Below, in pieces: positions 1 to 7,868 of a stretch of DNA of 12,297 nt. The notes beneath the pieces are model-generated. The model ran no database searches and was not told the DNA's origin. It saw only the letters and a list, made by a program, of their open reading frames with translations. Numbering within the stretch: position 1 is the first letter of the stretch; each line of letters begins with the position of its first letter. Source of the DNA: Bacteroidia bacterium (GTDB lineage Bacteria > Bacteroidota > Bacteroidia > Bacteroidales > UBA12481); assembly GCA_026391235.1 (NCBI GenBank), contig JAPLDV010000680.1, positions 1 to 12,297 of the forward strand. Direction: 5' to 3'. A program made the position numbers and the translations under genes.

Positions 1-12
1 CCTGTCCTTTGC

Positions 13-417
13 TTATCGTGATCGATGATGAAGTTCTTCGAAGACCTCGAGGATCCGATCCAGATCGTCCGCCGAATAGTACTCGATGACGATCTCTCCC
101 TTCCCCGCCCCGTGCTGCCGCACCTGCACCTTCGTTCCCAGCAGATGCCGCAGGCGATCCTCGATCCCCGTCAGGGATGACCGGACGTTCAGCGTGGCGG
201 TTTTCTCTCCCTGGCGCCGGGTCCCCGTGGTTCTGGTGCGGACGAGTTCCTCCACTTGGCGGACGGAGAGTCCGCGTTTGATGATCTTCCGGCACGCGGC
301 GATCTGCCGTGCGGCGTCCTCCAGGCCGAGGATCGCCCGGGCGTGGCCGGTGCTCAATTCTCCATGCCGGACCGCGAGCTGTACCTCTTCGGGGAGTTTC
401 AGCAATCGGAGGAAATT
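13..417 (-). CDS. parB: ParB/Spo0J-like chromosome partitioning protein, C-terminal part only (N-terminus missing)
   Basis: ParB binds parS sites near the origin and loads the partition complex. The minus-strand frame ends at a TAA at 13-15. Reading from 417 downward it starts in the helix-turn-helix region (NFLRLLKLPEEVQ), continues through LSTGHARAILGLED and the SVRQVEELV helix, and ends with a typical C-terminal dimerisation domain (EDRLRHLLGTKVQV...GEIVIEYYSADDLDRILEVF). The N-terminal ParA-activating segment, the CTP-binding GERR-type motif and the first HTH helices are absent. Upstream of 417 the frame stays open to 579, but there it is only the antisense of the repeat gene. Base composition (about 63 % GC in two hand-counted rows) is far above the rest of the window (40-48 %). 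The fragment probably belongs to another replicon or organism, joined here by recombination or assembly error. Family assignment is firm; the biological context is not. Confidence 0.85.
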   Translation of the reverse strand, partial: NFLRLLKLPEEVQLAVRHGELSTGHARAILGLEDAARQIAACRKIIKRGLSVRQVEELVRTRTTGTRRQGEKTATLNVRSSLTGIEDRLRHLLGTKVQVRQHGAGKGEIVIEYYSADDLDRILEVFEELHHRSR

Positions 418-420
418 TGA
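405..420. other. Abrupt junction between ParB fragment and repeat-protein gene (probable chimera)
   Basis: Both genes can be read right up to this point. The minus-strand ParB frame is well conserved down to Asn-Phe-Leu-Arg (codons covering 406-417). The plus-strand repeat protein is recognisable from Gly-Gly-Asn-Leu-Thr-Tyr-Gln-Trp-Tyr onward (from 408). The bases GGAGGAAATTTG fit both families, so the join lies in a stretch of up to about 10 bases of microhomology. GC content drops sharply here. Two unrelated genes, each missing its 5' end, meeting head to head without any intergenic DNA is not a normal gene arrangement. Confidence 0.75.
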
Positions 421-3400
421 CCTATCAATGGTACAGTAATCCAACTGAGAGTAACATGGGTGGAACCTCGCTGGGTTCAGGCAATGGTGCACAAACGAGT
501 GTCTATACACCACAAGCCACAACTGCCGGAACACTTTATTATTATTGTATTGTTTCCGGAAGTTGCGGATCCCCCGCAACCAGTGCGATATCGGGGGCGT
601 TTTTGGTTAATCCTGTTACTTCCATCACCAGTCAGTCGACATTAGCACAAACGCAGTGCGTTGGGGGAACCTTCTCTGCCATTTCAGTAACAGCAACCGG
701 AGCGGGTTTAACCTATCAATGGTACAGCAACACAAGTGCGGTAAATTCGGGTGGAACCCAGATGGATCCAAGCAATGGAGCGCAAACGAGTACCTACACA
801 CCTCAAGCCGCCTCAGCCGGTACACTTTATTATTATTGCATAGTCAGCGGAACTTGTGGCTCATTAACCAGTGCAATATCTGAGGCATTTTTAGTTAATC
901 TTCCAACAACCATAATCAGCCAGTCGACAGAAGGACAAACTCGGTGCATCGGCGGAATCTTTACTCCAATTTCAGTAACTGCAACCGGAGTTGGGTTAAC
1001 CTATCAATGGTACAGCAACACCAGTGCCGGTAATATGGGCGGATCCTCACTTGGTTCAGTCAATGGTTCCCAAACAAATACCTACACACCACAAGCAGGT
1101 GCCGCCGGGACATTATATTATTATTGCATTGTCAGCGGAACCTGTGGATCTGTAACCAGTGCGATATCAGGGCCATTCGTAGTAAATCCTGCTACAGCCA
1201 TAAACAGCCAGTCGACAGCAGAACAAACGCAGTGCATCGGCGGAACCTTTACCTCAATTTCAGTAACAGCAACCGGCGTGGGTTTAACGTATCAATGGTA
1301 TAGCAATACCAGCTCAAGCACTTTGGGCGGATCTTCTCTTAATTCAGGAAATGGAGCACAAACGAATACGTACACACCGCAAGCCACCGCCGCCGGAACA
1401 CTTTATTACTATTGTATTGTCAGCGGAACCTGCGGATCTGCAACCAGTGCGATATCCGGGGCATTCCTGGTCAATCCTGCAACAGCTATCAGCAGCCAGT
1501 CAACAGCTGAACAAACACGTTGCATTGGCGGAACCTTTACCTCAATTTCAGTAACAGCAACCAGCGTCGGCTTAACATATCAATGGTATAGCAATACCAA
1601 TGCAAGCATCTTGGGGGGATCTTCTCTTAATGCAGATAATGGAGCACAAACCAGCAGTTATACCCCACAAGCCACCTCCGTCGGAACACTTTATTATTAT
1701 TGTATTGTCAGCGGAACATGCGGATCTGCAACCAGTGCAATATCGGGTGCATTTGTTGTTGATCCGGCTACAGCCATAAACAGCCAGTCGACAGCACAAC
1801 AAACACGGTGCATTGGCGGGACCTTTACTTCTATTTCGGTAACAGCAACCGGAGTTGGTTTAACCTATCAATGGTACAGCAATGCAAGTGCCAGTACTTC
1901 GGGTGGATCCTCACTTAATTCAGGCAATGGAGCGCAAACGAATACCTACACGCCACAAGCTACTGCGGCAGGAACATTATATTTCTATTGCATTATCAGC
2001 GGAACTTGCGGATCTGTAACCAGCGAAATATCAGGGGCATTCTTAGTTAATCCTGCTACTGCCATCAGCAGCCAGTCGACAGCAGGACAAACTCAGTGCA
2101 TGGGCAAATCCTTCAATTCAATTTCAGTTACAGCCACTGGACTAGGTTTAACTTATCAATGGTACAGCAATACCATTCAGAGTACAATCGGAGGAGCCTC
2201 TCTGGGTTCCGGCGATGGTGGACAAAGCAACACTTATACTCCGCAAATCAATGCAGCCGGAACACTTTATTACTATTGTATTGTCAGCGGATCCTGCGGA
2301 TCGGTAACCAGTGCCATATCGGGAGCTTTCCTGGTTAATCCTACTCCTTCGGCAACAATCATCTATACCGGTTCGCCCTATTGTTACAATGCCGGCTTTG
2401 TGGCTGTTTATCAAACCGGCACTTTGGGCGGCAGCTATTCTTCGGCGCCTGCAGGTTTAACGCTTAATGCCGGAACAGGTGAAATAAACACAAATGCAAG
2501 TAATCCCGGATCCTACACTGTCACTTATACTATTTCACCAGCGGGCGGATGCGACATTTTTACCACAACCACTGAAGTTTCCATTATTGGCGATCTTATT
2601 TGGACCGGTTCAGTGAGTTCCGACTGGAATGTTTCCGGAAACTGGTTTTGTGGAGTAATCCCGGATCTGACAACGAATGTTCATATTCCGAAGGTGACAA
2701 ATAATCCTATTCTCAGCGGAGGCCTTGCCGGAGCTGCCAAAAATATCGTAATCGACAATGAATCATCTTTGACTGTTGAGGGAAATACCATTCAGATATC
2801 GGGAGCCATCACCAATAGCGGAATATTCACTGCTACGGCAGGAACTATTGATATGAAAGGGTCTGTGAATCAGGTAATTGGTGCTGATGTTTTTGCTGGC
2901 AACACAATTATGAACCTGATTATCGATAATCCTGCCGGAGTCACCTTACTAGGGCCACTAAACATTACGGGAATCCTTAATGCACTGGCCGGAAATCTTT
3001 TATCAGGGGGGAATTTAACTCTTATTTCAACACAAACACAAACTGCCCTCATTGATGGTTCCGGTACTGGCGAAGTTCTGGGTAACGCAACCATGCAACG
3101 ATACCTGCCATCGGCATTCGGGTACAAATATTTCAGCTCTCCATTCCAGACCGCAACCGTTAATGAATTTGCCGATGATATGGATCTGGGCGCACTTTTC
3201 CCGACCTTTTACATGTACAACGAAAAGCATCTGTCTCCGGCAGGCGCCGAAATGTCAGGTTGGACTACTTATACGTCCCCAACTGGTATACTAAATCCTT
3301 CAGAAGGTTATGCCGTGAATTTCGGACCGGTTTCATCAGCAAAAACGGCCGACATTACTGGGGTCGTCAATAACGGTTCGTTAAGTGTGAATTTGTGGAA

Positions 3401-4433
3401 TCATAACAGTACCTATACGTTAGGCTACAATCTCGTAGGGAATCCCTATCCTTCACCCATCGACTGGAATAAACCGGGTTGGACCAAAACAAATATCGAT
3501 AACGCGATATATTTCTTCAATGCCGGAAATACCAATCAATACCTGGGTGTTTACACTAGTTATGTCAATGGAGTTTCAACAGGTAATGGAAGTAATATTA
3601 TTGCATCGATGCAGGGATTTTTTATACATGTTGCTGACGGGACATATCCGGTTAGTGCAACATTTGGGGTAACCAATACGGTCCGGACTAACGATCTTAA
3701 CCCTTTATTCAAGACAGCTTATATTGATGACCGTGAGATACTTCGTTTTGCAGCGAATTTTGAAACACAAAATGCTATTGAAGACATGGCTGTTGTTTAC
3801 TTTGACCGCAATGCCACCCGAAGTTTCGAAGGCGATATGGATGCACTGAAGATGACGAATACGGATATCCTTGTTCCTAATTTGTATAGCTTTTCTTCCG
3901 AATCAAAACAACTGTCAATCAATGGGATGCCGTTCCCGGCTGACAGTATAACAAAAATCCCTCTAGGCCTGACCACATTCAGCGATGGATGGATAAGCTT
4001 TACGGCAAAAGATATCAGCCGATTACAGGCAAATATGAATATCTATCTGGTTGATGCTGAGAAGGGCATTACTCAGGATTTGGAACAGTATCCTGAATAT
4101 CGTTTCAACCTGAAAGCCGGAGCATACAATCAACGTTTTTCTTTGGTTTTCTCTCTTTCACAAATCGATAACCCGTTGGATATCACAGAAAAAATGTTTA
4201 GGGTATTGCCTTGGAATGATATCCTACTGGTAAAAGTGAACCTTCCGCTCAATACGAAAGGGAATCTTTTAGTAACAAATATGGGAGGGCAGATTTTACT
4301 TCAAAGAGATGTTTTCGAAAAGGAAACCGTAGAAATCAACCCTAGCTCAAGTAGCGGAGTTTATATAATCACCGTGATCTCCGGTAAACGAATTCAATCA
4401 GAAAAATTACTAATGCGACTAAACTATGAATAG
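408..4433 (+). CDS. Secreted Ig-like repeat protein with T9SS type A sorting domain (5' end missing)
   Basis: This is a large cell-surface or secreted protein of Bacteroidota, probably an adhesin. The remaining 1341 codons contain: one partial and six full Ig-like repeats (408-2348); another Ig/putative-glycan-type domain with the PAGLTLNAGTGEI and PGSYTVTYTI signatures (about 2349-2585); a WTGSVSSDWNVSGNW module with beta-helix-like strands (about 2590-3100); a segment with the Bacteroidota signature GYNLVGNPYPSPIDW (from 3424); and a C-terminal sorting domain (about 4195-4433) ending in SSGVYIITVISGKRIQSEKLLM, as in TIGR04183-type domains that direct T9SS export and surface anchoring. The signal peptide and true start are lost at the junction near 410. 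An ATG at 309 keeps the frame open but lies inside antisense ParB sequence and is not a credible start. The stop overlaps the next ATG by 8 bases, indicating one operon. Ligand unknown. Confidence 0.88.
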   Translation, partial: GGNLTYQWYSNPTESNMGGTSLGSGNGAQTSVYTPQATTAGTLYYYCIVSGSCGSPATSAISGAFLVNPVTSITSQSTLAQTQCVGGTFSAISVTATGAGLTYQWYSNTSAVNSGGTQMDPSNGAQTSTYTPQAASAGTLYYYCIVSGTCGSLTSAISEAFLVNLPTTIISQSTEGQTRCIGGIFTPISVTATGVGLTYQWYSNTSAGNMGGSSLGSVNGSQTNTYTPQAGAAGTLYYYCIVSGTCGSVTSAISGPFVVNPATAINSQSTAEQTQCIGGTFTSISVTATGVGLTYQWYSNTSSSTLGGSSLNSGNGAQTNTYTPQATAAGTLYYYCIVSGTCGSATSAISGAFLVNPATAISSQSTAEQTRCIGGTFTSISVTATSVGLTYQWYSNTNASILGGSSLNADNGAQTSSYTPQATSVGTLYYYCIVSGTCGSATSAISGAFVVDPATAINSQSTAQQTRCIGGTFTSISVTATGVGLTYQWYSNASASTSGGSSLNSGNGAQTNTYTPQATAAGTLYFYCIISGTCGSVTSEISGAFLVNPATAISSQSTAGQTQCMGKSFNSISVTATGLGLTYQWYSNTIQSTIGGASLGSGDGGQSNTYTPQINAAGTLYYYCIVSGSCGSVTSAISGAFLVNPTPSATIIYTGSPYCYNAGFVAVYQTGTLGGSYSSAPAGLTLNAGTGEINTNASNPGSYTVTYTISPAGGCDIFTTTTEVSIIGDLIWTGSVSSDWNVSGNWFCGVIPDLTTNVHIPKVTNNPILSGGLAGAAKNIVIDNESSLTVEGNTIQISGAITNSGIFTATAGTIDMKGSVNQVIGADVFAGNTIMNLIIDNPAGVTLLGPLNITGILNALAGNLLSGGNLTLISTQTQTALIDGSGTGEVLGNATMQRYLPSAFGYKYFSSPFQTATVNEFADDMDLGALFPTFYMYNEKHLSPAGAEMSGWTTYTSPTGILNPSEGYAVNFGPVSSAKTADITGVVNNGSLSVNLWNHNSTYTLGYNLVGNPYPSPIDWNKPGWTKTNIDNAIYFFNAGNTNQYLGVYTSYVNGVSTGNGSNIIASMQGFFIHVADGTYPVSATFGVTNTVRTNDLNPLFKTAYIDDREILRFAANFETQNAIEDMAVVYFDRNATRSFEGDMDALKMTNTDILVPNLYSFSSESKQLSINGMPFPADSITKIPLGLTTFSDGWISFTAKDISRLQANMNIYLVDAEKGITQDLEQYPEYRFNLKAGAYNQRFSLVFSLSQIDNPLDITEKMFRVLPWNDILLVKVNLPLNTKGNLLVTNMGGQILLQRDVFEKETVEINPSSSSGVYIITVISGKRIQSEKLLMRLNYE
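415..2348 (+). repeat. Tandem 288-bp coding repeats (6 full and 1 partial unit)
   Basis: The Thr-Tyr-Gln-Trp-Tyr codons of successive units begin at 420, 711, 999, 1287, 1575, 1863 and 2151. Spacing is 291 once and then exactly 288 bases five times. The first unit has one extra codon, Ser-Pro-Ala-Thr in place of Ser-Leu-Thr. Each 96-residue unit follows the order SQST, QC-GG, ISVTAT, LTYQWYSN, GGSSL, NGAQT, YTPQA, GTLYYYCIVSG, TCGS, TSAISGAFLVNPAT. Each full unit has three cysteines at fixed places. The units are also close at DNA level (recurring CAGTCGACA and TATCAATGGTA), which suggests recent duplication or ongoing homogenisation. Copy number in the assembly may be wrong. Confidence 0.95.
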
Positions 4434-4941
4434 CCGGATTCAACATGCGTTGTTAAGAAGGCTGTTAGCCCCTCTTTATATATTAATCTGTACGACAATA
4501 TTTTATTACCCGGCTCATGCACAGGAAGATCCTCCAAAACCAATTTTGGTCACTGTTAGCACTTTACAGTATCTGAATTTCGGCACTTTTTGCTATGGTG
4601 ATGGTTCCGGAACTTCGGTAATCATATATCCGGATGGAACGCGTACCAGTACAGGAAATATCCTGTTGCTCAGCAGCAGTTTTTCCACTGCGCTGTATGA
4701 TGTAGAGGCCATACCTGGCACAATCATCACTATTGCAAACGGACCTGATGCAATACTTACGGGCAGCAATGGAGGAACATTAACTCTGCATATTGGCGAT
4801 TCCTATCCACCGTCCCCTTTTATTACAACAGGGAAGCATACGACGGTAACTATTGGCGGAACCCTCATTATTGGTGTTGTGGGAGCTAACCCTGCCGGCG
4901 TGTATGGCGGTACATTTTCCGTGAACTTTATCCAGCAATAA
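4426..4941 (+). CDS. DUF4402 domain protein, exported pilin/coat-like subunit
   Basis: This 171-residue protein has an N-terminal signal peptide (basic start, hydrophobic stretch PLYILICTTIFYY, cleavage after AHA before Gln at about residue 33). The body fits the DUF4402 family: LNFGTFCYGDGSG near the start, IYPDGTRTSTGNILLL, a serine-rich turn, then IGGTLIIGVVGANPAGVYGGTFSVNF at the C-terminus. Length is normal for the family. DUF4402 proteins resemble spore-coat-U/Csu-type fimbrial subunits and are often encoded near chaperone-usher parts; an usher-like gene indeed follows 11 bases downstream. I infer that this is the exported subunit handled by that usher, possibly the shaft or tip of a surface fibre. 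The start ATG overlaps the previous stop (ATGAATAG), so translation is probably coupled. Assignment to the family is strong; the pilin role is inference. Confidence 0.82.
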   Translation: MNSRIQHALLRRLLAPLYILICTTIFYYPAHAQEDPPKPILVTVSTLQYLNFGTFCYGDGSGTSVIIYPDGTRTSTGNILLLSSSFSTALYDVEAIPGTIITIANGPDAILTGSNGGTLTLHIGDSYPPSPFITTGKHTTVTIGGTLIIGVVGANPAGVYGGTFSVNFIQQ

Positions 4942-4952
4942 CCGGTTAAAAT

Positions 4953-7868
4953 TTGAAAGGCTTTCGTCAGCCATATCGATCCTTTTTTTGGCGAATTGCC
5001 TGGTGCATATCGCTTATCTTTCTTCTTGTATCTCAAAGGGTGTTTGCACAAACTGAAACCGAATACGAAGAGATTTCGGTTTTTCTGATGGTTCAACGCG
5101 TTGGCGGAATTGAAATCCCGGCAGTTTATCACAACCAACAGATTTATCTGCCGGTTCAGGACATTTTCGACTTCCTGAGAATCAAAAATACTCCTTCGCC
5201 TGCTTATGATTCGGTGGCTGGCTATTTCGTCAGTCAGGAGGCTGCTTATGTAGTAGACAAGCTGCACAGCCGTATCGTGTACGCTAATAAAGTTTTTGAG
5301 CTGAAATCCGATGACCTGATCCGAACTGAAGCCAACTTATTTCTCAGATCAAATTTTTTCGGTGAGGTTTTCGGGCTGGATTGTTCATTCAATTTCCGTA
5401 GCCTGTCGGTCAACCTGAACACCAAAATCGAGCTTCCGGTAATCCGCGATATGCGGCTGGAATTCATGCGCAGCAATATCACCCGGATGAAGGGGGAGGT
5501 TAAGGCGGATACAATGATCCCCCGAAGTAACCCGCTGTTCCGGTTTGGAGCGGCCGACTGGTCTGTAATGGCTAATCAGGAAATCGGAGGAGATAGCGAA
5601 ACCAGGCTTAATCTGGGGCTAGGTGCCAGAATTGCCGGGGGGGAGGCGAATGTATCGCTGCAATATTATGCTAATCAGCCATTTGCTGAAAAGCAGCAAC
5701 AATACCTGTGGCGCCTGGTTAACAACGATCGGAAGGCATTGCGCCAAATTTTGGCCGGAAAAATTGCGAGCCAGGCTACCTCCTCCATTTTTAACCCTGT
5801 GGTGGGCATACAACTGACTAATGCTCCAACCACCTACAGGCGATCTTACGGTACTTATACACTGAGCGATTATACCGAACCCGACTGGGCGGTGGAATTG
5901 TATGTGAATAGTGTACTGGTGGATTATGTTAAAGCCGATGCTTCCGGGTTTTTCACGTTCGAAGTTCCGCTGATGTATGGAAGTACCATTGTTTTGCTTC
6001 GGTTTTATGGTCCGTTCGGCGAGGAGCAGTCGAGGCAGCAAAGCATCAGCGTACCATATAATTTCCTTCCGGCTAAAGAATTCCAGTATACTATGAGTGC
6101 AGGGATGGTTGAAGATAGTTTGAACAGCTTGTTTTCCAGAGCTAATGCCAATTACGGATTGGGCCGGTTTATGACGATCGGTGGAGGCATGGAATATCTC
6201 TCATCAGTGACTTCGGGATCCATTATGCCTTTTGTCAATACCTCCATGAGATTGGGATCAAATCTCTTGTTTTCAGGCGAATATACCTATGGGGTAAGAG
6301 GTAAAGGTATTCTGAATTACAGGACCGTCAGGAATTTGCAGTTTGAACTCAATTATACCCGGTACGACCGCAATCAGACGGCCATAAACTTCAATTACCT
6401 CGAAGAGCGGAAAGCGATGGTATCATTTCCGATCAGGGGCAGCAAATTTTCAGCTTATTCCCGGATTACTTTTTCCCAGAATATTTTGCCGGCTACAAAA
6501 TATTCTACTGCTGAATGGCTGCTTTCAGGCGTTTTGTTTGGTGTCAGTACCAATTTTACCACTTATGCCATGTTCCCCGAACTGACCACACCGTATATTT
6601 ACAGCAACCTCTCGCTGGGCTTAAGGCTTCCGGGAAAATTCATTTTCCGTCCGCAGGCTCAGTTTGAATACACAGGTAATCAATTAATGCTGTTGAAAGG
6701 GGAATTGGAGAAGCAGTTTTTAAAACACGGTTTCCTGAATTTATCATACGAGTACAATTATAAAAGCCGTCTGCAGAATATTCAGGTTGGATTCCGTTAC
6801 GATTTCTCTTTGGCCCAAACGGTTTTCACCTACCGTAAGAGCAATGATATCAGTACGTTGGTTGAATCGGCCAGGGGCAGTTTTCTGGTCGACCGGAAAA
6901 CAAAATATGCAGGTGCCACTAACCGCTCTAGTATTGGCAAGGGCGGAATCGTTCTGATGCCGTTTCTCGATATGAATGGTAACGGCCGGTATGACAAAGG
7001 TGAATCTAAAGTATTAGGACTCAGGATCAATATCAATGGTGGTCGGGTTGAACAAAACAAGCGTGATTCTGTGATCCGGATTTTTGACCTCGAGCCTTAC
7101 ATGAGCTATTTCATTGAACTCGACCGGTTTAGTTTCGAAAATATTTCCTGGCAGATGCGCCTGAAGAATGTGAGTGTAATGGTTGATCCCAACCAGTTCA
7201 AACTGGTGGAAATACCGATCAGCGTGATGGGGGAAGCCGCAGGAATGGTTAATCTTAGCAGTGCTGGCGGGGACCAAGGGCAAGGGAGGATCATCGTTGG
7301 TTTCTATAAGAGCAACGGTGCATTCTTTGCCAAAACACTCACTGAACCCGATGGCTATTTCAGTTTCCTCGGACTGCCGCCGGGATCGTATATAGCGCGT
7401 GTCGATACGGCCCAATTACGGAAACTGAACATGACGGCTATTCCGGATACCCTACCTTTTACCATGGAACGAACAAAGGACGGTGATGTTAAGGATGGCC
7501 TTCAATTCTTTATCCGGTCGAACAAGACAGAAGACGGAAGAAAGAAGACAGAAGACGTTAAGAGGACGGAAGACGAAAGACGGAAGACAGAAAAGAAACA
7601 AAAGGATACAGTAGCAATTGAACAGCCAAAGAAGGAAGCAGAAGTTGCACTGAAGAAGGATACGTTAGCAATTGAACAGCCTAAGAAGGCTAAGGCGGTC
7701 ATCGAACAGCCAAAGAAACAGGACTCCATAGCACCTGCAAAACCATCAGAACCAATTGTATCCAAAAAAAGCATAACGGTTTACGCGGTTCAGGTCGCTG
7801 CGTCGAAAACTTATCTCGCAGGCAAATGCAGGAATGGTTCAATTGGGCATCAATGGATTCGTTACTAA
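4953..7868 (+). CDS. Outer-membrane usher-like protein with Cna-B/SdrD-like and SPOR C-terminal extension (frame broken near 7819)
   Basis: The protein has 971 codons. A signal peptide (WCISLIFLLVSQRVFAQ) is followed by an usher-like N-domain (IYLPVQDIFDFLRI, LFLRSNFFGEVFGLD, LNTKIELPVIRDMRLEF) and a long beta-barrel region. An internal segment at residues 312-361 (VELYVNSVLVDYVKADASG..., VPLMYGSTIVLLRFYGPFGEE) is typical of fimbrial ushers of the CS1/TcfC kind. Residues ~660-850 hold an SdrD/Cna-B-like domain with a calcium-loop motif (DMNGNGRYDKGE) and a carboxypeptidase-regulatory-like domain (DGYFSFLGLPPGSY). Residues ~858-935 are a Lys/Glu/Thr-rich linker, then a SPOR domain starts (VYAVQVAASKTYL). 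After codon Leu (ending 7817) homology breaks off and a stop follows at 7866. The start must be TTG at 4953, because a stop codon lies at 4947 and no in-frame ATG precedes the signal peptide. It probably exports the DUF4402 subunit. No chaperone gene is visible. Confidence 0.78.
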   Translation: MKGFRQPYRSFFWRIAWCISLIFLLVSQRVFAQTETEYEEISVFLMVQRVGGIEIPAVYHNQQIYLPVQDIFDFLRIKNTPSPAYDSVAGYFVSQEAAYVVDKLHSRIVYANKVFELKSDDLIRTEANLFLRSNFFGEVFGLDCSFNFRSLSVNLNTKIELPVIRDMRLEFMRSNITRMKGEVKADTMIPRSNPLFRFGAADWSVMANQEIGGDSETRLNLGLGARIAGGEANVSLQYYANQPFAEKQQQYLWRLVNNDRKALRQILAGKIASQATSSIFNPVVGIQLTNAPTTYRRSYGTYTLSDYTEPDWAVELYVNSVLVDYVKADASGFFTFEVPLMYGSTIVLLRFYGPFGEEQSRQQSISVPYNFLPAKEFQYTMSAGMVEDSLNSLFSRANANYGLGRFMTIGGGMEYLSSVTSGSIMPFVNTSMRLGSNLLFSGEYTYGVRGKGILNYRTVRNLQFELNYTRYDRNQTAINFNYLEERKAMVSFPIRGSKFSAYSRITFSQNILPATKYSTAEWLLSGVLFGVSTNFTTYAMFPELTTPYIYSNLSLGLRLPGKFIFRPQAQFEYTGNQLMLLKGELEKQFLKHGFLNLSYEYNYKSRLQNIQVGFRYDFSLAQTVFTYRKSNDISTLVESARGSFLVDRKTKYAGATNRSSIGKGGIVLMPFLDMNGNGRYDKGESKVLGLRININGGRVEQNKRDSVIRIFDLEPYMSYFIELDRFSFENISWQMRLKNVSVMVDPNQFKLVEIPISVMGEAAGMVNLSSAGGDQGQGRIIVGFYKSNGAFFAKTLTEPDGYFSFLGLPPGSYIARVDTAQLRKLNMTAIPDTLPFTMERTKDGDVKDGLQFFIRSNKTEDGRKKTEDVKRTEDERRKTEKKQKDTVAIEQPKKEAEVALKKDTLAIEQPKKAKAVIEQPKKQDSIAPAKPSEPIVSKKSITVYAVQVAASKTYLAGKCRNGSIGHQWIRY
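7525..7600 (+). repeat. Purine-rich GAAGAC-type low-complexity repeat inside coding sequence
   Basis: The stretch is made of degenerate copies of AGACAGAAGACGGAAGA on one strand and encodes the KTED/RKTE-rich linker of the usher. A related stretch is at 7888-7949. Such hexamer-like purine repeats are common between genes in Bacteroidota, so the linker may have arisen from non-coding repeat DNA caught in a reading frame. Confidence 0.7.
7774..7818 (+). repeat. 45-bp exact direct repeat, copy 1 (copy 2 at 8117-8161)
   Basis: The bases from TAACGG to TTATCTCG, encoding most of VTVYAVQVAASKTYL, are identical at 7774-7818 and 8117-8161 (offset 343). Flanking linker sequence on the 5' side is also clearly related (QPKKQDSIAP in both). 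This marks a recent tandem duplication of linker plus SPOR domain. After the exact repeat the copies stay alignable only with an offset of 447, so copy 1 lacks 104 bases relative to copy 2. Confidence 0.92.

Noticed and set aside
309..407. ATG at 309 as start of the repeat protein
   Set aside because: Codons 309-407 are the antisense of conserved ParB codons; the predicted Arg/Gly/Pro-rich peptide is no signal peptide and has no relation to the repeats.
418..579. Minus-strand extension of ParB up to 579
   Set aside because: It is the antisense of the Ig-like repeat gene; the same shadow frame recurs in other repeat units.
415..2348. CRISPR-like array
   Set aside because: Units are 288 bases, in frame, and encode a continuous protein; there are no short repeats with unique spacers.
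4803..5267. 154-residue minus-strand open frame
   Set aside because: It is the shadow of the DUF4402 and usher genes, with no recognisable domain.
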